From Hephaestia sp. MAHUQ-44 (GTDB taxonomy: Bacteria; Pseudomonadota; Alphaproteobacteria; Sphingomonadales; Sphingomonadaceae), in contig NZ_JAMSLX010000003.1 of the NCBI RefSeq assembly GCF_023806085.1, forward strand, positions 124,001 to 188,000: DNA of 64,000 nt, read 5' to 3'. The notes under the pieces were generated by a model, which worked only from the letters and a program-made list of their open reading frames with translations, made no database searches and was not told the origin of the DNA. Shown one piece after another: positions 51,715-60,035 of this stretch; the stretch's first letter is position 1, and each line of letters starts with the position of its first letter. The position numbers and the translations under genes were made by a program.

Positions 51715-52116
51715 TCAGCCGCGCGGCATCTGCAGCGATGCGAAGCAGGTGAAGCCGCTGGTGCCGCGCTGCAACCGGCGGATGTAATTGACATAGGCCT
51801 TGCTGCGTTCGGCATCGACGCCAGGCAATTGCCCGCCATTGATCGCGCGCTTGACGTCCTCGCCCTTGAAGCGCACGCCGGCGGGCGCGAACGCCCCCGG
51901 CGTGCCGGCCGGCACGACCGAGCCGTCGGGCGCGATATAGCTGCCCGCGCGGCCCTCGTCGGGCACCGGAATCTCGCACGTCAAAATCGAGGCATTCGTC
52001 TGCGCCAGCGCCGGGCGGATCGAGACGACTGCCGCGACGCCCACCGCGCCCAGCTTGAGCGCGCGACGCCGCGTCGTGCCCTCGGCGGGCGTACCATCGG
52101 GATGCTGCTCGCTCAT
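51715..52116 (-). CDS. Small Tat-exported protein, candidate cargo of the HPr-rel-A cluster
   Basis: A 133-residue protein with a twin-arginine signal (TTRRRALKLGAVGVAAVVSI, cleavage near ALA-QT). The mature part of about 93 residues has two Cys (ILTCEIPVPDEG and SGFTCFASLQMPRG) that could form a disulphide, and a YIAPDGSVVPAGTPGAF stretch. I recognise no enzyme fold. AAGAGGC precedes the ATG. It is first in a four-gene unit with the PqqD-like, kinase and nucleotidyltransferase genes, so it may be the modified product or an accessory; which is open. Confidence 0.7.
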   Translation of the reverse strand: MSEQHPDGTPAEGTTRRRALKLGAVGVAAVVSIRPALAQTNASILTCEIPVPDEGRAGSYIAPDGSVVPAGTPGAFAPAGVRFKGEDVKRAINGGQLPGVDAERSKAYVNYIRRLQRGTSGFTCFASLQMPRG

Positions 52117-52227
52117 GCTGCCTCTTATCGCGCCTTCGGCCTTTCATAATCGTAAAGCATGGGGGGTGAAGATTGGGCAAGGCCAAGCTGGTCGGATACC
52201 CCCCTCGCACGCTAGAGACGCACCATT

Positions 52228-53436
52228 ATGGCACAAAACAGGACGTTCGTGGCGATCGCGCTGGTGCTGGCAGGCGCCGTGGCGGCGCTGATCTTCGCCA
52301 GAAACCCCGAGGCGGCGCTGCTGGCGCTCGTCGCCGGGGTCGCGGCGGTACTCGTCATGCGCCACCCGTCGGAGACGGTGCCCGCGCAGGCGCCCGGCGG
52401 GCGCGAGGCGCGCGATCCGGTCGACGATCTGATCGAGGCGCTGACGGACCCGATCCTCGTCCTCGCGGGCAACCATGTCGTGCGCGCCAACGGCGCCGCG
52501 CGGGCGTTGCTGGGTGCGCATATCCTTGGCCAGGACGTGCGGCTGGCGCTGCGTCACCCCGATGCCGCGCGCCGCCTTGGAGAAAGCGATGACGCGGGGG
52601 AGCGCGAGCCGGTGATGCTGATCGGGCTCGGCCATCGCGAAGCGCATTGGCAGATGCAGGTTGCGGCGATCCGGCACGATCGGCGGTTGGTGCATCTGGT
52701 CGATCGCACGCGCAGCGCCGCGGCGGAGAAGATGCGCGTCGATTTCGTCGCCAATGCCAGCCACGAACTGCGTACCCCGCTCGCTTCGCTGCTCGGCTTT
52801 ATCGAGACGCTCGAGGACGAAGCCGGCGCCGATCCGGCGTTGCGCGCGCGCTTCCTGAAGGTGATGGCGGGCGAGGCGCGGCGGATGCAGCAGCTCGTCG
52901 CCGATCTGATGTCGCTCTCGCGGATCGAGGCCGACAAGAACCGGCTGCCCACCGAGCCGCTCGATCTCACCGCGATCGCGCGCACCACAGTCGATGCGCT
53001 GCGTCAGAGCGAACCCGATCGCGGCGCGGATCTGGTGATCGAATGCCCCCATGCCGTGCCGCCGATCGCGGGCGATCGCGCGCAGATGTCGCAATTGCTC
53101 CACAACCTCATCGGCAATGCGATGAAATACGGGCGCGCGGGCACCCCGGTGACGATTCGACTCGCCGCCGCCGATAACGGCGCGGTGACACTGGCCGTCA
53201 CCGATCAGGGCGATGGCATCGCGCCAGAGCATTTGCCACGGCTGACCGAACGTTTCTATCGCATCGATTCGGGGCGCAGCCGCGCGCTCGGCGGCACCGG
53301 ATTGGGGCTTGCCATCGTCAAGCACATCGTCGAACGCCATCGCGGCCGCCTCGGCATCATCAGCACCCCCGGCGAAGGCACCGTGGTGACCGTGAATTTT
53401 CCGCCGTCCCGGGCCCAGCCGGGGGTAATGTCATAA
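52228..53436 (+). CDS. phoR: Phosphate regulon sensor histidine kinase
   Basis: A 402-residue inner-membrane kinase that controls PhoB according to phosphate status. Two N-terminal helices (about 7-45), a short PAS-like region (DPILVLAGNHVVRANGAARALLG), the dimerisation box FVANASHELRTPLASLLGFIE with phospho-His near 180, then N box (LLHNLIGNAMKYG), G1 (VTDQGDGIAPEHLPRLTERFYR) and G2 (GGTGLGLAIVKHIVERHRG). It heads the phoR-pstSCAB-phoU-phoB run on the plus strand; its stop overlaps a putative Pho box. Confidence 0.94.
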   Translation: MAQNRTFVAIALVLAGAVAALIFARNPEAALLALVAGVAAVLVMRHPSETVPAQAPGGREARDPVDDLIEALTDPILVLAGNHVVRANGAARALLGAHILGQDVRLALRHPDAARRLGESDDAGEREPVMLIGLGHREAHWQMQVAAIRHDRRLVHLVDRTRSAAAEKMRVDFVANASHELRTPLASLLGFIETLEDEAGADPALRARFLKVMAGEARRMQQLVADLMSLSRIEADKNRLPTEPLDLTAIARTTVDALRQSEPDRGADLVIECPHAVPPIAGDRAQMSQLLHNLIGNAMKYGRAGTPVTIRLAAADNGAVTLAVTDQGDGIAPEHLPRLTERFYRIDSGRSRALGGTGLGLAIVKHIVERHRGRLGIISTPGEGTVVTVNFPPSRAQPGVMS

Positions 53437-53456
53437 AACGATAACCTGCGTGTCAC
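53428..53456 (+). promoter_or_regulatory. Putative Pho box upstream of pstS
   Basis: Three units at 11-base spacing: ATGTCAT (53428), CGATAAC (53439, weak) and GTGTCAC (53450), compared with the PhoB repeat CTGTCAT. The site overlaps the last codons of phoR and lies about 70 bases before pstS. Confidence 0.5.
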
Positions 53457-53524
53457 ACAGCGCGCCTCACCGGCCGCCGACCATGGTGTCGCCGGGATCG
53501 ATTCTCCCCAGGAGGGCCCTGCAC

Positions 53525-54565
53525 ATGCTTCGTTCATTCGCGCTTCTCGCGGTGTCCGCGCTCGCACTTTCAGCCTGCACCGATCAGGCCGCATCGGGCG
53601 GCGGCGGCGCGCGTGACCAGATCCGTGTCGTTGGCTCGTCGACCGTCTATCCCTTCACCCAGCTCGTCGCCGAGCAGTTCGTGAACAACAATCCCGGCAT
53701 GAAGGCGCCGGTGATCGAATCGACCGGCACCGGCGGCGGGATGAAGCTGTTCTGCGCCGGCGTCGGCGCGCAGCATCCCGATATCGTCAATGCATCGCGT
53801 CGGCTGAAGGCGTCCGAATATGCCGATTGCAAGGCGAACGGCGCCGCCGACGTGCTCGAAATCCAGGTCGGCATCGACGGCATCGCCTTTGCCGAGGCCA
53901 AGAACGGCCCCCGCATCACGCTCACCACCGGCGACATCTACAAGGCGCTCGCCGCCAACCCCGGCGGCAAGCCCAACGCCACCAAGACGTGGAAAGACGT
54001 CAACCCCGCGCTCCCCGCGATCCCGATTCAGGTCTATGGTCCGCCCTCGACCAGCGGTACGCGCGATGCGCTGGCCGAGTTGATCCTCGCCAAGGGCTGC
54101 AAGGAAACCGACCCACAGGCCAAGGCGCTCGATTCGGATGCGTTCGACAAACGTTGCAAGGCCGTGCGTGAGGACGGCGCCTATGTCGATGCGGGCGAAA
54201 ACGACAATCTGATCGTCCAGAAGCTTCAGGCCAATCCCAATGCGATCGGCATCTTCGGCTATTCGTATCTCGAGGAAAACACCAACAAGCTCGAAGGCGC
54301 GCCGATCGACGGCGTTGCGCCGACCTATGACACGATTGCCGGCGGCAGCTATCCCGGCGCCCGGCCGCTCTACATCTACGTCAAGAAGGCGCATCTGGAC
54401 GCGATCCCGGGGCTCCGGCAGTTCCTCGCCGAATATGCGACGGCGTGGACCAAGGATGGGCCGCTGGTGAAGCGTGGCCTGATCGCGGCGCCCGATTCGG
54501 TGCTCGCGCATTCGGCCGAGGTGATCAAGAACGCCACCCCGCTCGATCCGAGCGAGCTCCACTAA
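53525..54565 (+). CDS. pstS: Phosphate ABC transporter substrate-binding lipoprotein
   Basis: A 346-residue high-affinity periplasmic phosphate-binding protein. The ATG at 53525 has AGGAGG and opens a lipoprotein signal (LLAVSALALSAC, Cys about 18). Phosphate-contacting loops are RVVGSSTVYPFTQLVAEQF, ESTGTGGGMKLFCAGVG and GPPSTSGTRDALAELIL. The insert and IFGYSYLEENTNKLEG place it in the alphaproteobacterial SphX/PstS-2 group. It is followed by a large intercistronic hairpin, then pstC. Confidence 0.95.
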   Translation: MLRSFALLAVSALALSACTDQAASGGGGARDQIRVVGSSTVYPFTQLVAEQFVNNNPGMKAPVIESTGTGGGMKLFCAGVGAQHPDIVNASRRLKASEYADCKANGAADVLEIQVGIDGIAFAEAKNGPRITLTTGDIYKALAANPGGKPNATKTWKDVNPALPAIPIQVYGPPSTSGTRDALAELILAKGCKETDPQAKALDSDAFDKRCKAVREDGAYVDAGENDNLIVQKLQANPNAIGIFGYSYLEENTNKLEGAPIDGVAPTYDTIAGGSYPGARPLYIYVKKAHLDAIPGLRQFLAEYATAWTKDGPLVKRGLIAAPDSVLAHSAEVIKNATPLDPSELH

Positions 54566-54576
54566 TAAGGGGACGA

Positions 54577-54647
54577 CGCGCGCCGAGCTTGTCGAAACCC
54601 CTGCCTTTCGCGAGAAGGCAGGAGCAGAGCGCCAGGCTCGGCGCGCG
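54577..54647 (+). promoter_or_regulatory. Nested intercistronic hairpin between pstS and pstC
   Basis: An outer 12-bp perfect stem (54577-54588 with 54636-54647) encloses an inner 8-bp perfect stem (54600-54607 with 54615-54622). No T-run follows. It could stabilise the pstS message or limit read-through, so that the binding protein is made in excess over the permeases. Confidence 0.65.
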
Positions 54648-54680
54648 CCCGATCCCGTCCCCTCACAAGACGAGGCCAAT

Positions 54681-56057
54681 CTGTCCACCTTCGCCCTCCT
54701 CTTCCTGATCCTCGGCCTCGGGCTGATCGGCTGGCTCAGTGCCCGCGCGCGCGCGCTGGCCTTCCGGCGGAACGGCGTGCGGCGGTTCAGTTCGCTGCCG
54801 GGCCATTACGGCTGGTACGTCGCCTTATGGGCGGTGATCCCCGCGGTGCTGTTCGTGCTGGTCTGGGCATCGGTATCGCCCGCGCTCGTCACCGATCGGG
54901 TGCTGCACGATCCGGCGGCGCAGGCACTCCCTCAATTCGGCTTCGCGCGCGCCTCGATCCTCTCCGAGGCGCGCCAGATCGCCAGCGGCAACATGATTGC
55001 GGGGTTCAACCCGCTCTCGACCCAACTCGCGCCCGCTTATGCCGCGGCGCAATCCGCGTTCGACTGGATCGGTACGGTGCTCGCGCTGATCCTCGCCTTT
55101 GCCGGGGGCGCGTTCGCTTATGTCCGCGTCCGCCCCGATTTCCGCGCGCGTTCGCGGGTCGAGCGGATCGTCATGCTCTCGCTGCTGGTCGCCTCGCTGA
55201 TCGCGATCCTGACGACGGTGGGCATCGTCGCCTCGCTGCTGTTCGAATCGGCGCGCTTCTTCAGCATGGTGCCGATCACCGATTTCCTGTTCGGCACGCA
55301 CTGGAGCCCGCAGGTCATCGACAGCAAGGATCCGGGCGCGACCCTGGGCGCGGTGCCGCTGTTCTGGGGCACCTTCTTCATCGGCGCGATCATCGCGATG
55401 GTGGTCGCGATCCCCTTCGGGCTGATGAGCGCGATCTACCTCACCCAATATGCCCGCCCCCGCGTGCGGCGCTGGATGAAACCGATCCTTGAGATGCTCG
55501 CTGGCGTCCCCACCGTGGTCTACGGCTATTTCGCCGCGCTCACCGTGGCGCCGGCGGTGCGCGATCTGGCGGTCGCGGCCGGTATCCAGTGGGCGTCGTC
55601 CGAAAGCGCGCTCGCCGCCGGGTTGGTGATGGGGGTGATGATCATCCCGTTCGTGTCGTCGATGGCCGACGATTCGATCGCCGCGGTGCCCTCGTCGATG
55701 CGCGACGGCAGCCTCGCGATGGGCGCGACCAGTTCGGAGACGATCCGCAAGGTGCTGCTCCCCGCCGCGCTTCCCGGCGTCGTCGGCGGGGTGCTGCTCG
55801 CGGTCAGCCGCGCGATCGGCGAGACGATGATCGTCGTCATGGCCGCCTCGGGCGTCGCCACGCTGACGCTCAACCCGCTCGCCAGCACCACCACCGTCAC
55901 CAAGCAGATCGTCGACCTGCTCACCGGCGAAGCCTCGTTCGACAGCCCCAAGACGCTCGCCGCGTTCGCGCTCGGGCTCACGCTATTCGTGGTGACGTTG
56001 CTCCTCAACATCGTCGCGCTGGCGATCGTCAAGAGATACCGTGAAGCTTATGAATGA
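54681..56057 (+). CDS. pstC: Phosphate ABC transporter permease PstC (probable CTG start)
   Basis: A 458-residue inner-membrane permease. A GTG at 54777 would begin inside a basic stretch and lose the first helix; a CTG at 54681 has GAGG at 5 nt and restores STFALLFLILGLGLIGWLSA, the N-terminal helix seen in alphaproteobacterial PstC. The periplasmic insert is followed by the BPD core: ATLGAVPLFWGTFFIGAIIA, PTVVYGYFAALTVAP and the EAA loop DGSLAMGATSSETIRKVLLP. It overlaps pstA by 8 nt. The start is inferred; the identity is firm. Confidence 0.9.
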   Translation: MSTFALLFLILGLGLIGWLSARARALAFRRNGVRRFSSLPGHYGWYVALWAVIPAVLFVLVWASVSPALVTDRVLHDPAAQALPQFGFARASILSEARQIASGNMIAGFNPLSTQLAPAYAAAQSAFDWIGTVLALILAFAGGAFAYVRVRPDFRARSRVERIVMLSLLVASLIAILTTVGIVASLLFESARFFSMVPITDFLFGTHWSPQVIDSKDPGATLGAVPLFWGTFFIGAIIAMVVAIPFGLMSAIYLTQYARPRVRRWMKPILEMLAGVPTVVYGYFAALTVAPAVRDLAVAAGIQWASSESALAAGLVMGVMIIPFVSSMADDSIAAVPSSMRDGSLAMGATSSETIRKVLLPAALPGVVGGVLLAVSRAIGETMIVVMAASGVATLTLNPLASTTTVTKQIVDLLTGEASFDSPKTLAAFALGLTLFVVTLLLNIVALAIVKRYREAYE

Positions 56058-57339
56058 CGCGCTTGCCTCCGGGGCGCCGATCGCCCGGCGAAAGCCCACC
56101 GACTGGAACACGCCGGCGATGCAGCGGCGCATCCGGCGCCGCTATGCCGCCGAACGCCGGTTCCGGCTGACCGGGCTGGCTGCGATCGTGATGTCGGCGG
56201 GCTTCCTTGCCTTCCTGCTCGTGACGATGCTCGGCGGCGGTCTGCGCGGCTTCACCCGCACCGAGATCGCGCTGCCGATCGATTTCACGCGCGCGGCGAT
56301 ATTCGTCGATCCGCAGGCGGTGGCGCACGGTGGCAGCGCGGCCGATCATGCGCTCGCCGGTGCCGGCCTGCCCAAGGTGACGGCGGACGCGGCCGACGCG
56401 GCGTTCGGCCCGGGGGCCGATCGCTGGCTGTCCAACGGCGCCTGGCTCAGCGTGCGCGACGCGATCAAGGCCGATCCGTCGCTGCTCACCCGACGCGCGG
56501 TGATCAAGGTGCCCGCCTCATCCGCGATCGACAGCGTCGCCAAGGGCGATCGCGCGCCCGACGCCGAGGCCGCGCTGGCCAAATTGCGCGCGGCAGGCGC
56601 CGTCAGCACCGGCTTCAACACCGCATTCCTCACCGGCGCCGACGCCACCGATCCGACGATCGTCGGCATCTGGGGGGCGCTCAAGGGCTCAATGCTGACG
56701 ATGGTCGTCACCTTGCTGCTTGCCTTCCCGGTCGGCGTTCTCGCGGCGCTCTATCTTGAAGAATATGCGACCCGGAACCGCTGGACCGACCTGATCGAAG
56801 TCTCGATCAACAATCTCGCGGCGGTGCCCTCGATCATCTTCGGGCTGCTGGGGCTCGCGGTCTTCCTCAACTTCATGCATCTCCCGCGCTCGGCACCGAT
56901 CGTCGGCGGGCTGACGCTCGCGCTGATGACGATGCCGGTGATCGTGATCGCGGGGCGCAACGCGATCAAATCGGTTCCCCCCTCGATCCGCGACGCCGCG
57001 CTCGGGATCGGCGCGAGCCCGATCCAGGTCGTGTTCCACCACGTTTTGCCGCTGGCGCTGCCGGGCATCCTCACCGGCACGATCATCGGCATGGCGCGCG
57101 CGCTGGGCGAGACCGCGCCGCTGCTGATGATCGGGATGCGCGCGTTCATCGCCACCCCGCCGGGCGGCATCACCGATCCCGCCACGGTGCTGCCGGTCCA
57201 GATCTTCTTGTGGTCCGACGAGGTCAGTCACGGCTTCGTCGAAAAGACCTCGGCCGCGATCATCGTCCTGTTGCTGTTCCTGCTGACGATGAACGGCCTC
57301 GCCATCTACCTTCGCAACAAGTTCGAGACCCGCTGGTAA
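56050..57339 (+). CDS. pstA: Phosphate ABC transporter permease PstA
   Basis: The second membrane subunit, 429 residues from the ATG at 56050, inside the last codons of pstC (a GTG at 56041 is an alternative). The long N-terminal arm ending [16 protein letters not shown] and a periplasmic domain of about 170 residues are larger than in E. coli PstA and typical of alphaproteobacteria. The permease core has [55 protein letters not shown] and the EAA loop [20 protein letters not shown]. Its stop overlaps the pstB start (TAATG). Confidence 0.94.
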   Translation: MNDALASGAPIARRKPTDWNTPAMQRRIRRRYAAERRFRLTGLAAIVMSAGFLAFLLVTMLGGGLRGFTRTEIALPIDFTRAAIFVDPQAVAHGGSAADHALAGAGLPKVTADAADAAFGPGADRWLSNGAWLSVRDAIKADPSLLTRRAVIKVPASSAIDSVAKGDRAPDAEAALAKLRAAGAVSTGFNTAFLTGADATDPTIVGIWGALKGSMLTMVVTLLLAFPVGVLAALYLEEYATRNRWTDLIEVSINNLAAVPSIIFGLLGLAVFLNFMHLPRSAPIVGGLTLALMTMPVIVIAGRNAIKSVPPSIRDAALGIGASPIQVVFHHVLPLALPGILTGTIIGMARALGETAPLLMIGMRAFIATPPGGITDPATVLPVQIFLWSDEVSHGFVEKTSAAIIVLLLFLLTMNGLAIYLRNKFETRW

Positions 57340-58115
57340 TGACCGACATTTCTCCCTCGCCGATCAAGATGGCCGCGCGCGATGTCAGCGTGTTCTACGG
57401 CGCCAAACGCGCCCTGAACGACGTCTCGATCGACATCGACATGGACAATATCACCGCGTTCATCGGCCCGTCGGGCTGCGGCAAATCGACCTTCCTGCGC
57501 ACGCTCAACCGCATGAACGACACGATTCCCAACGCACGGGTCGATGGCACGATCACGCTCGACGGCGAAGACATCTACGCCTCGACAATGGACGTAGTGC
57601 AACTGCGCGCGCGCGTCGGCATGGTGTTCCAGAAGCCCAATCCGTTCCCCAAATCGATCTTCGAGAATGTCGCCTACGGCCCGCGCATCCACGGTCTGAC
57701 CGAATCCAAGGCGCAGCTTGAGGCCACGGTCGAATATGCGCTGCGCAAGGCGGGGCTGTGGGACGAGGTCAAGGATCGGCTTCAGGAAAGCGGCACCGCG
57801 CTCTCGGGCGGGCAGCAGCAGCGGCTGTGCATCGCCCGCGCGATCGCGGTCGATCCCGAGGTCATCCTGATGGACGAGCCGTGCTCGGCGCTCGATCCGA
57901 TCGCGACCGCGCGGATCGAGGAACTGATCCACGAATTGCGCGGCCGCTACGCGATCGTGATCGTGACGCACAACATGCAACAGGCCGCGCGCGTCTCGCA
58001 GCGCACGGCGTTTTTTCACCTCGGCACGTTGGTCGAATACGGGTCCACGTCGGACATCTTCACCAACCCGCGCGAGGATCGCACCAAGGATTACATCACC
58101 GGCCGCTACGGCTGA
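57339..58115 (+). CDS. pstB: Phosphate ABC transporter ATP-binding protein
   Basis: A 258-residue ATPase of the Pst transporter. Walker A is [21 protein letters not shown] (family-specific), the Q loop [20 protein letters not shown], the signature [16 protein letters not shown], Walker [14 protein letters not shown], the switch His in [14 protein letters not shown]. It starts in the pstA stop codon (TAATG) and is followed at 16 nt by phoU. Confidence 0.97.
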   Translation: MTDISPSPIKMAARDVSVFYGAKRALNDVSIDIDMDNITAFIGPSGCGKSTFLRTLNRMNDTIPNARVDGTITLDGEDIYASTMDVVQLRARVGMVFQKPNPFPKSIFENVAYGPRIHGLTESKAQLEATVEYALRKAGLWDEVKDRLQESGTALSGGQQQRLCIARAIAVDPEVILMDEPCSALDPIATARIEELIHELRGRYAIVIVTHNMQQAARVSQRTAFFHLGTLVEYGSTSDIFTNPREDRTKDYITGRYG

Positions 58116-58131
58116 TCGACGAGGCACACCA

Positions 58132-58824
58132 ATGACCGAACATACCGTCAAGGCATTCGACGAGGATATCGGCGAACTCCGCGGGCTGATCGCCGAGATG
58201 GGCGGGCTTGCCGAACAGGCGATCACGCTCGCGATCGACGCGCTCACCCGGCACGATCTCGACGCTGCCAAACGCGTCGTTGCGGGCGACAAGAAGATCG
58301 ACGCGATCGAGGACGAGGTCGAACGGCTCGCGATCCGGCTGATCGCGCTGCGCGCGCCGATGGCTGACGATCTGCGCGAAGTCGTCGCCGCGCTCAAGAT
58401 CGCCACGGTCATCGAGCGGATCGGCGATTACGCCAAGAACATCGCCAAGCGCGTTCCCGCAATCGAGGATCACGGGCGTATCGAACCGCTGTCGCTGTTG
58501 CCCGCAATGGCGCGAATGGCCGGCGAGATGGTGCACGACGTGCTCGATGCCTTCGCCGCGCGCGATGCCGAGGCGGCGATCCGGGTATGCGAGCAGGATC
58601 GCCAGGTCGACGATTTCTACAATGCGATCTTCCGCGTGCTCGTCACTTTCATGATGGAAAACCCCAAGAGCATCGGCCAGGTCGCGCACCTTTTGTTCGT
58701 CGCCAAGAACCTCGAGCGGGTCGGCGATCACGCGACCAACGTCGCCGAGATGGTCTATTATGCCGCCACCGGCGAGCGGATGCCCGAGCGCGAGCGCGGC
58801 GGCAGCCCCGCCGTGAACTTGTAA
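58132..58824 (+). CDS. phoU: Phosphate transport system regulatory protein PhoU
   Basis: A 230-residue cytoplasmic protein with two three-helix PhoU repeats, linking PstB activity to PhoR. The metal-binding DxxxD/ExxxD motifs are seen in AGDKKIDAIEDEVERLAIRLI (first repeat) and EQDRQVDDFYNAIFRVL, with KIATVIERIGDYAKNIAKRV and KNLERVGDHATNVAEMVYY in matching positions. Standard length. It lies between pstB and phoB. Confidence 0.96.
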   Translation: MTEHTVKAFDEDIGELRGLIAEMGGLAEQAITLAIDALTRHDLDAAKRVVAGDKKIDAIEDEVERLAIRLIALRAPMADDLREVVAALKIATVIERIGDYAKNIAKRVPAIEDHGRIEPLSLLPAMARMAGEMVHDVLDAFAARDAEAAIRVCEQDRQVDDFYNAIFRVLVTFMMENPKSIGQVAHLLFVAKNLERVGDHATNVAEMVYYAATGERMPERERGGSPAVNL

Positions 58825-58838
58825 GGGAGCGCCGACCC

Positions 58839-59531
58839 ATGCCTGCCGCCCGGATGCTGCTGGTCGAGGACGATTCGGCGCTCGCCGAACTGCTGACCTT
58901 CCATTTCGAGCGTGAGGCTTTTCTCGTCCAGCACACGCCAGACGGCGAGGAAGCCTTGCTGTTCGCGCGCGAGACACCCCCCGATATCGTGCTGCTCGAC
59001 TGGATGGTCGAAGGGCTGTCGGGGATCGAGGTCTGCCGACGCCTGCGCCGCGCGCCCGATACCGCGAACGTGCCGATCATCATGCTCACCGCGCGCGGCG
59101 AGGAGGAGGATCGCGTGCGCGGGCTCGATACCGGCGCCGACGATTATGTCACCAAGCCCTTCTCGCCGCGCGAACTGGTCGCGCGCGTCAACGCGGTGCT
59201 GCGCCGGGTGCGCCCCGCGCTGGCGGGCGCCGAACTGCGCTACGACGATCTCGTCATGGATACGGTGGGCCACAAGGTCCGCCGCGCCGACAAGATCATT
59301 CCGCTCGGGCCGACCGAATTCCGGCTGCTGCGTCATTTCCTCGAACATCCCGGCTGGGTGTTCTCGCGCGAACGGCTGCTCGATGCGGTATGGGGCCACG
59401 ATGCCGATATCGAATCGCGCACCGTCGACGTTCATATCCGGCGGCTGCGCAAGGCGATCAACGAGGGTGGCCGCACCGATCTGATCCGCACCGTGCGATC
59501 GGCCGGCTATGCGCTCGATTCGGCACAATAG
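58839..59531 (+). CDS. phoB: Phosphate regulon response regulator PhoB
   Basis: A 230-residue OmpR-type activator of phosphate-starvation genes. The receiver has MLLVEDDSALAELL, phospho-acceptor Asp in IVLLDWMVEG (about 53), IIMLTARGEEEDRV and YVTKPFSPREL with the conserved Lys. The DNA-binding winged helix has LGPTEFRLLRHFLEHPGWVF and the recognition helix ESRTVDVHIRRLRKAI. GGGAG precedes the ATG. It is last in the pho cluster and separated from phoR by the pst genes. Confidence 0.96.
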   Translation: MPAARMLLVEDDSALAELLTFHFEREAFLVQHTPDGEEALLFARETPPDIVLLDWMVEGLSGIEVCRRLRRAPDTANVPIIMLTARGEEEDRVRGLDTGADDYVTKPFSPRELVARVNAVLRRVRPALAGAELRYDDLVMDTVGHKVRRADKIIPLGPTEFRLLRHFLEHPGWVFSRERLLDAVWGHDADIESRTVDVHIRRLRKAINEGGRTDLIRTVRSAGYALDSAQ

Positions 59532-59637
59532 CGTTTGATGTGCGGCGCCGGCCCGCTCCCCCCGCAACCAAGAACCATTTGCCCCGACCGTGCGTTACCC
59601 TGCCTGCGCGTTGGCGCACAGCATTCAGGAGGTACGC

Positions 59638-59934
59638 ATGAAACTCTTGTTCCTGGCAGCAGCCGCGGCGATCGCGATCCCCGCCGCGGCCCAAACCACG
59701 CCCGATCCCGCCCCGCAGGATCAGACAGCCCCGACAACGACCACCACCCAGGACCCCGTCGGCGGGTACGAACCGGCAACCCCGCCGATGAACGGCACGC
59801 CACAGCCCGGCGCGACGATCGTTTTCCGGCCCTCGCAATCGCCCGATCAGGCCTTCCCCCCACCCCCGGCACAGGCCAATTATCCGCTCTGCAGCAAGAA
59901 GGTGAAAGACGATTGCCGCCAGCGCGGCGGGTGA
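59638..59934 (+). CDS. Small secreted Pro/Thr-rich protein, function unknown
   Basis: A 98-residue protein. The ATG at 59638 has AGGAGG at 7 nt. It has a Sec signal peptide (MKLLFLAAAAAIAIPAAAQ), then a Pro/Thr/Gln-rich linker and the ending NYPLCSKKVKDDCRQRGG, in which two Cys are spaced by seven residues. Proteins with this YPxCSxxVxDxC tail are frequent in sphingomonads but unassigned. It lies 106 bases after phoB, with no terminator between them, so it may be part of the phosphate regulon; this is not certain. Confidence 0.75.
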   Translation: MKLLFLAAAAAIAIPAAAQTTPDPAPQDQTAPTTTTTQDPVGGYEPATPPMNGTPQPGATIVFRPSQSPDQAFPPPPAQANYPLCSKKVKDDCRQRGG

Positions 59935-59999
59935 TCGCGACGCCCGCTTGAAGGCGCATCGCTCCGCCCCGCTTTGCGCGTGCAGGCAGATCGCCTAGG

Positions 60000-60033
60000 A
60001 AGGGCGCTTTCCGGCTTCGGGGAGCGCCCTTTT
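60000..60033 (+). terminator. Terminator-like hairpin covering the ribosome site of the next gene
   Basis: A 9-bp stem (60000-60008 with 60023-60031) ends in TTTT directly before the ATG at 60036. The likely Shine-Dalgarno GGGGAG (60019-60024) lies in the loop and 3' arm. It can end transcription from upstream and, in any message that reads through, hide the start of the SDR gene. Confidence 0.55.
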
Positions 60034-60035
60034 CC

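Noticed and set aside
54681..54776. Reading pstC from the GTG at 54777
   Set aside because: It would cut off a well-formed first membrane helix preceded by a GAGG site and CTG; the longer version fits the family better.
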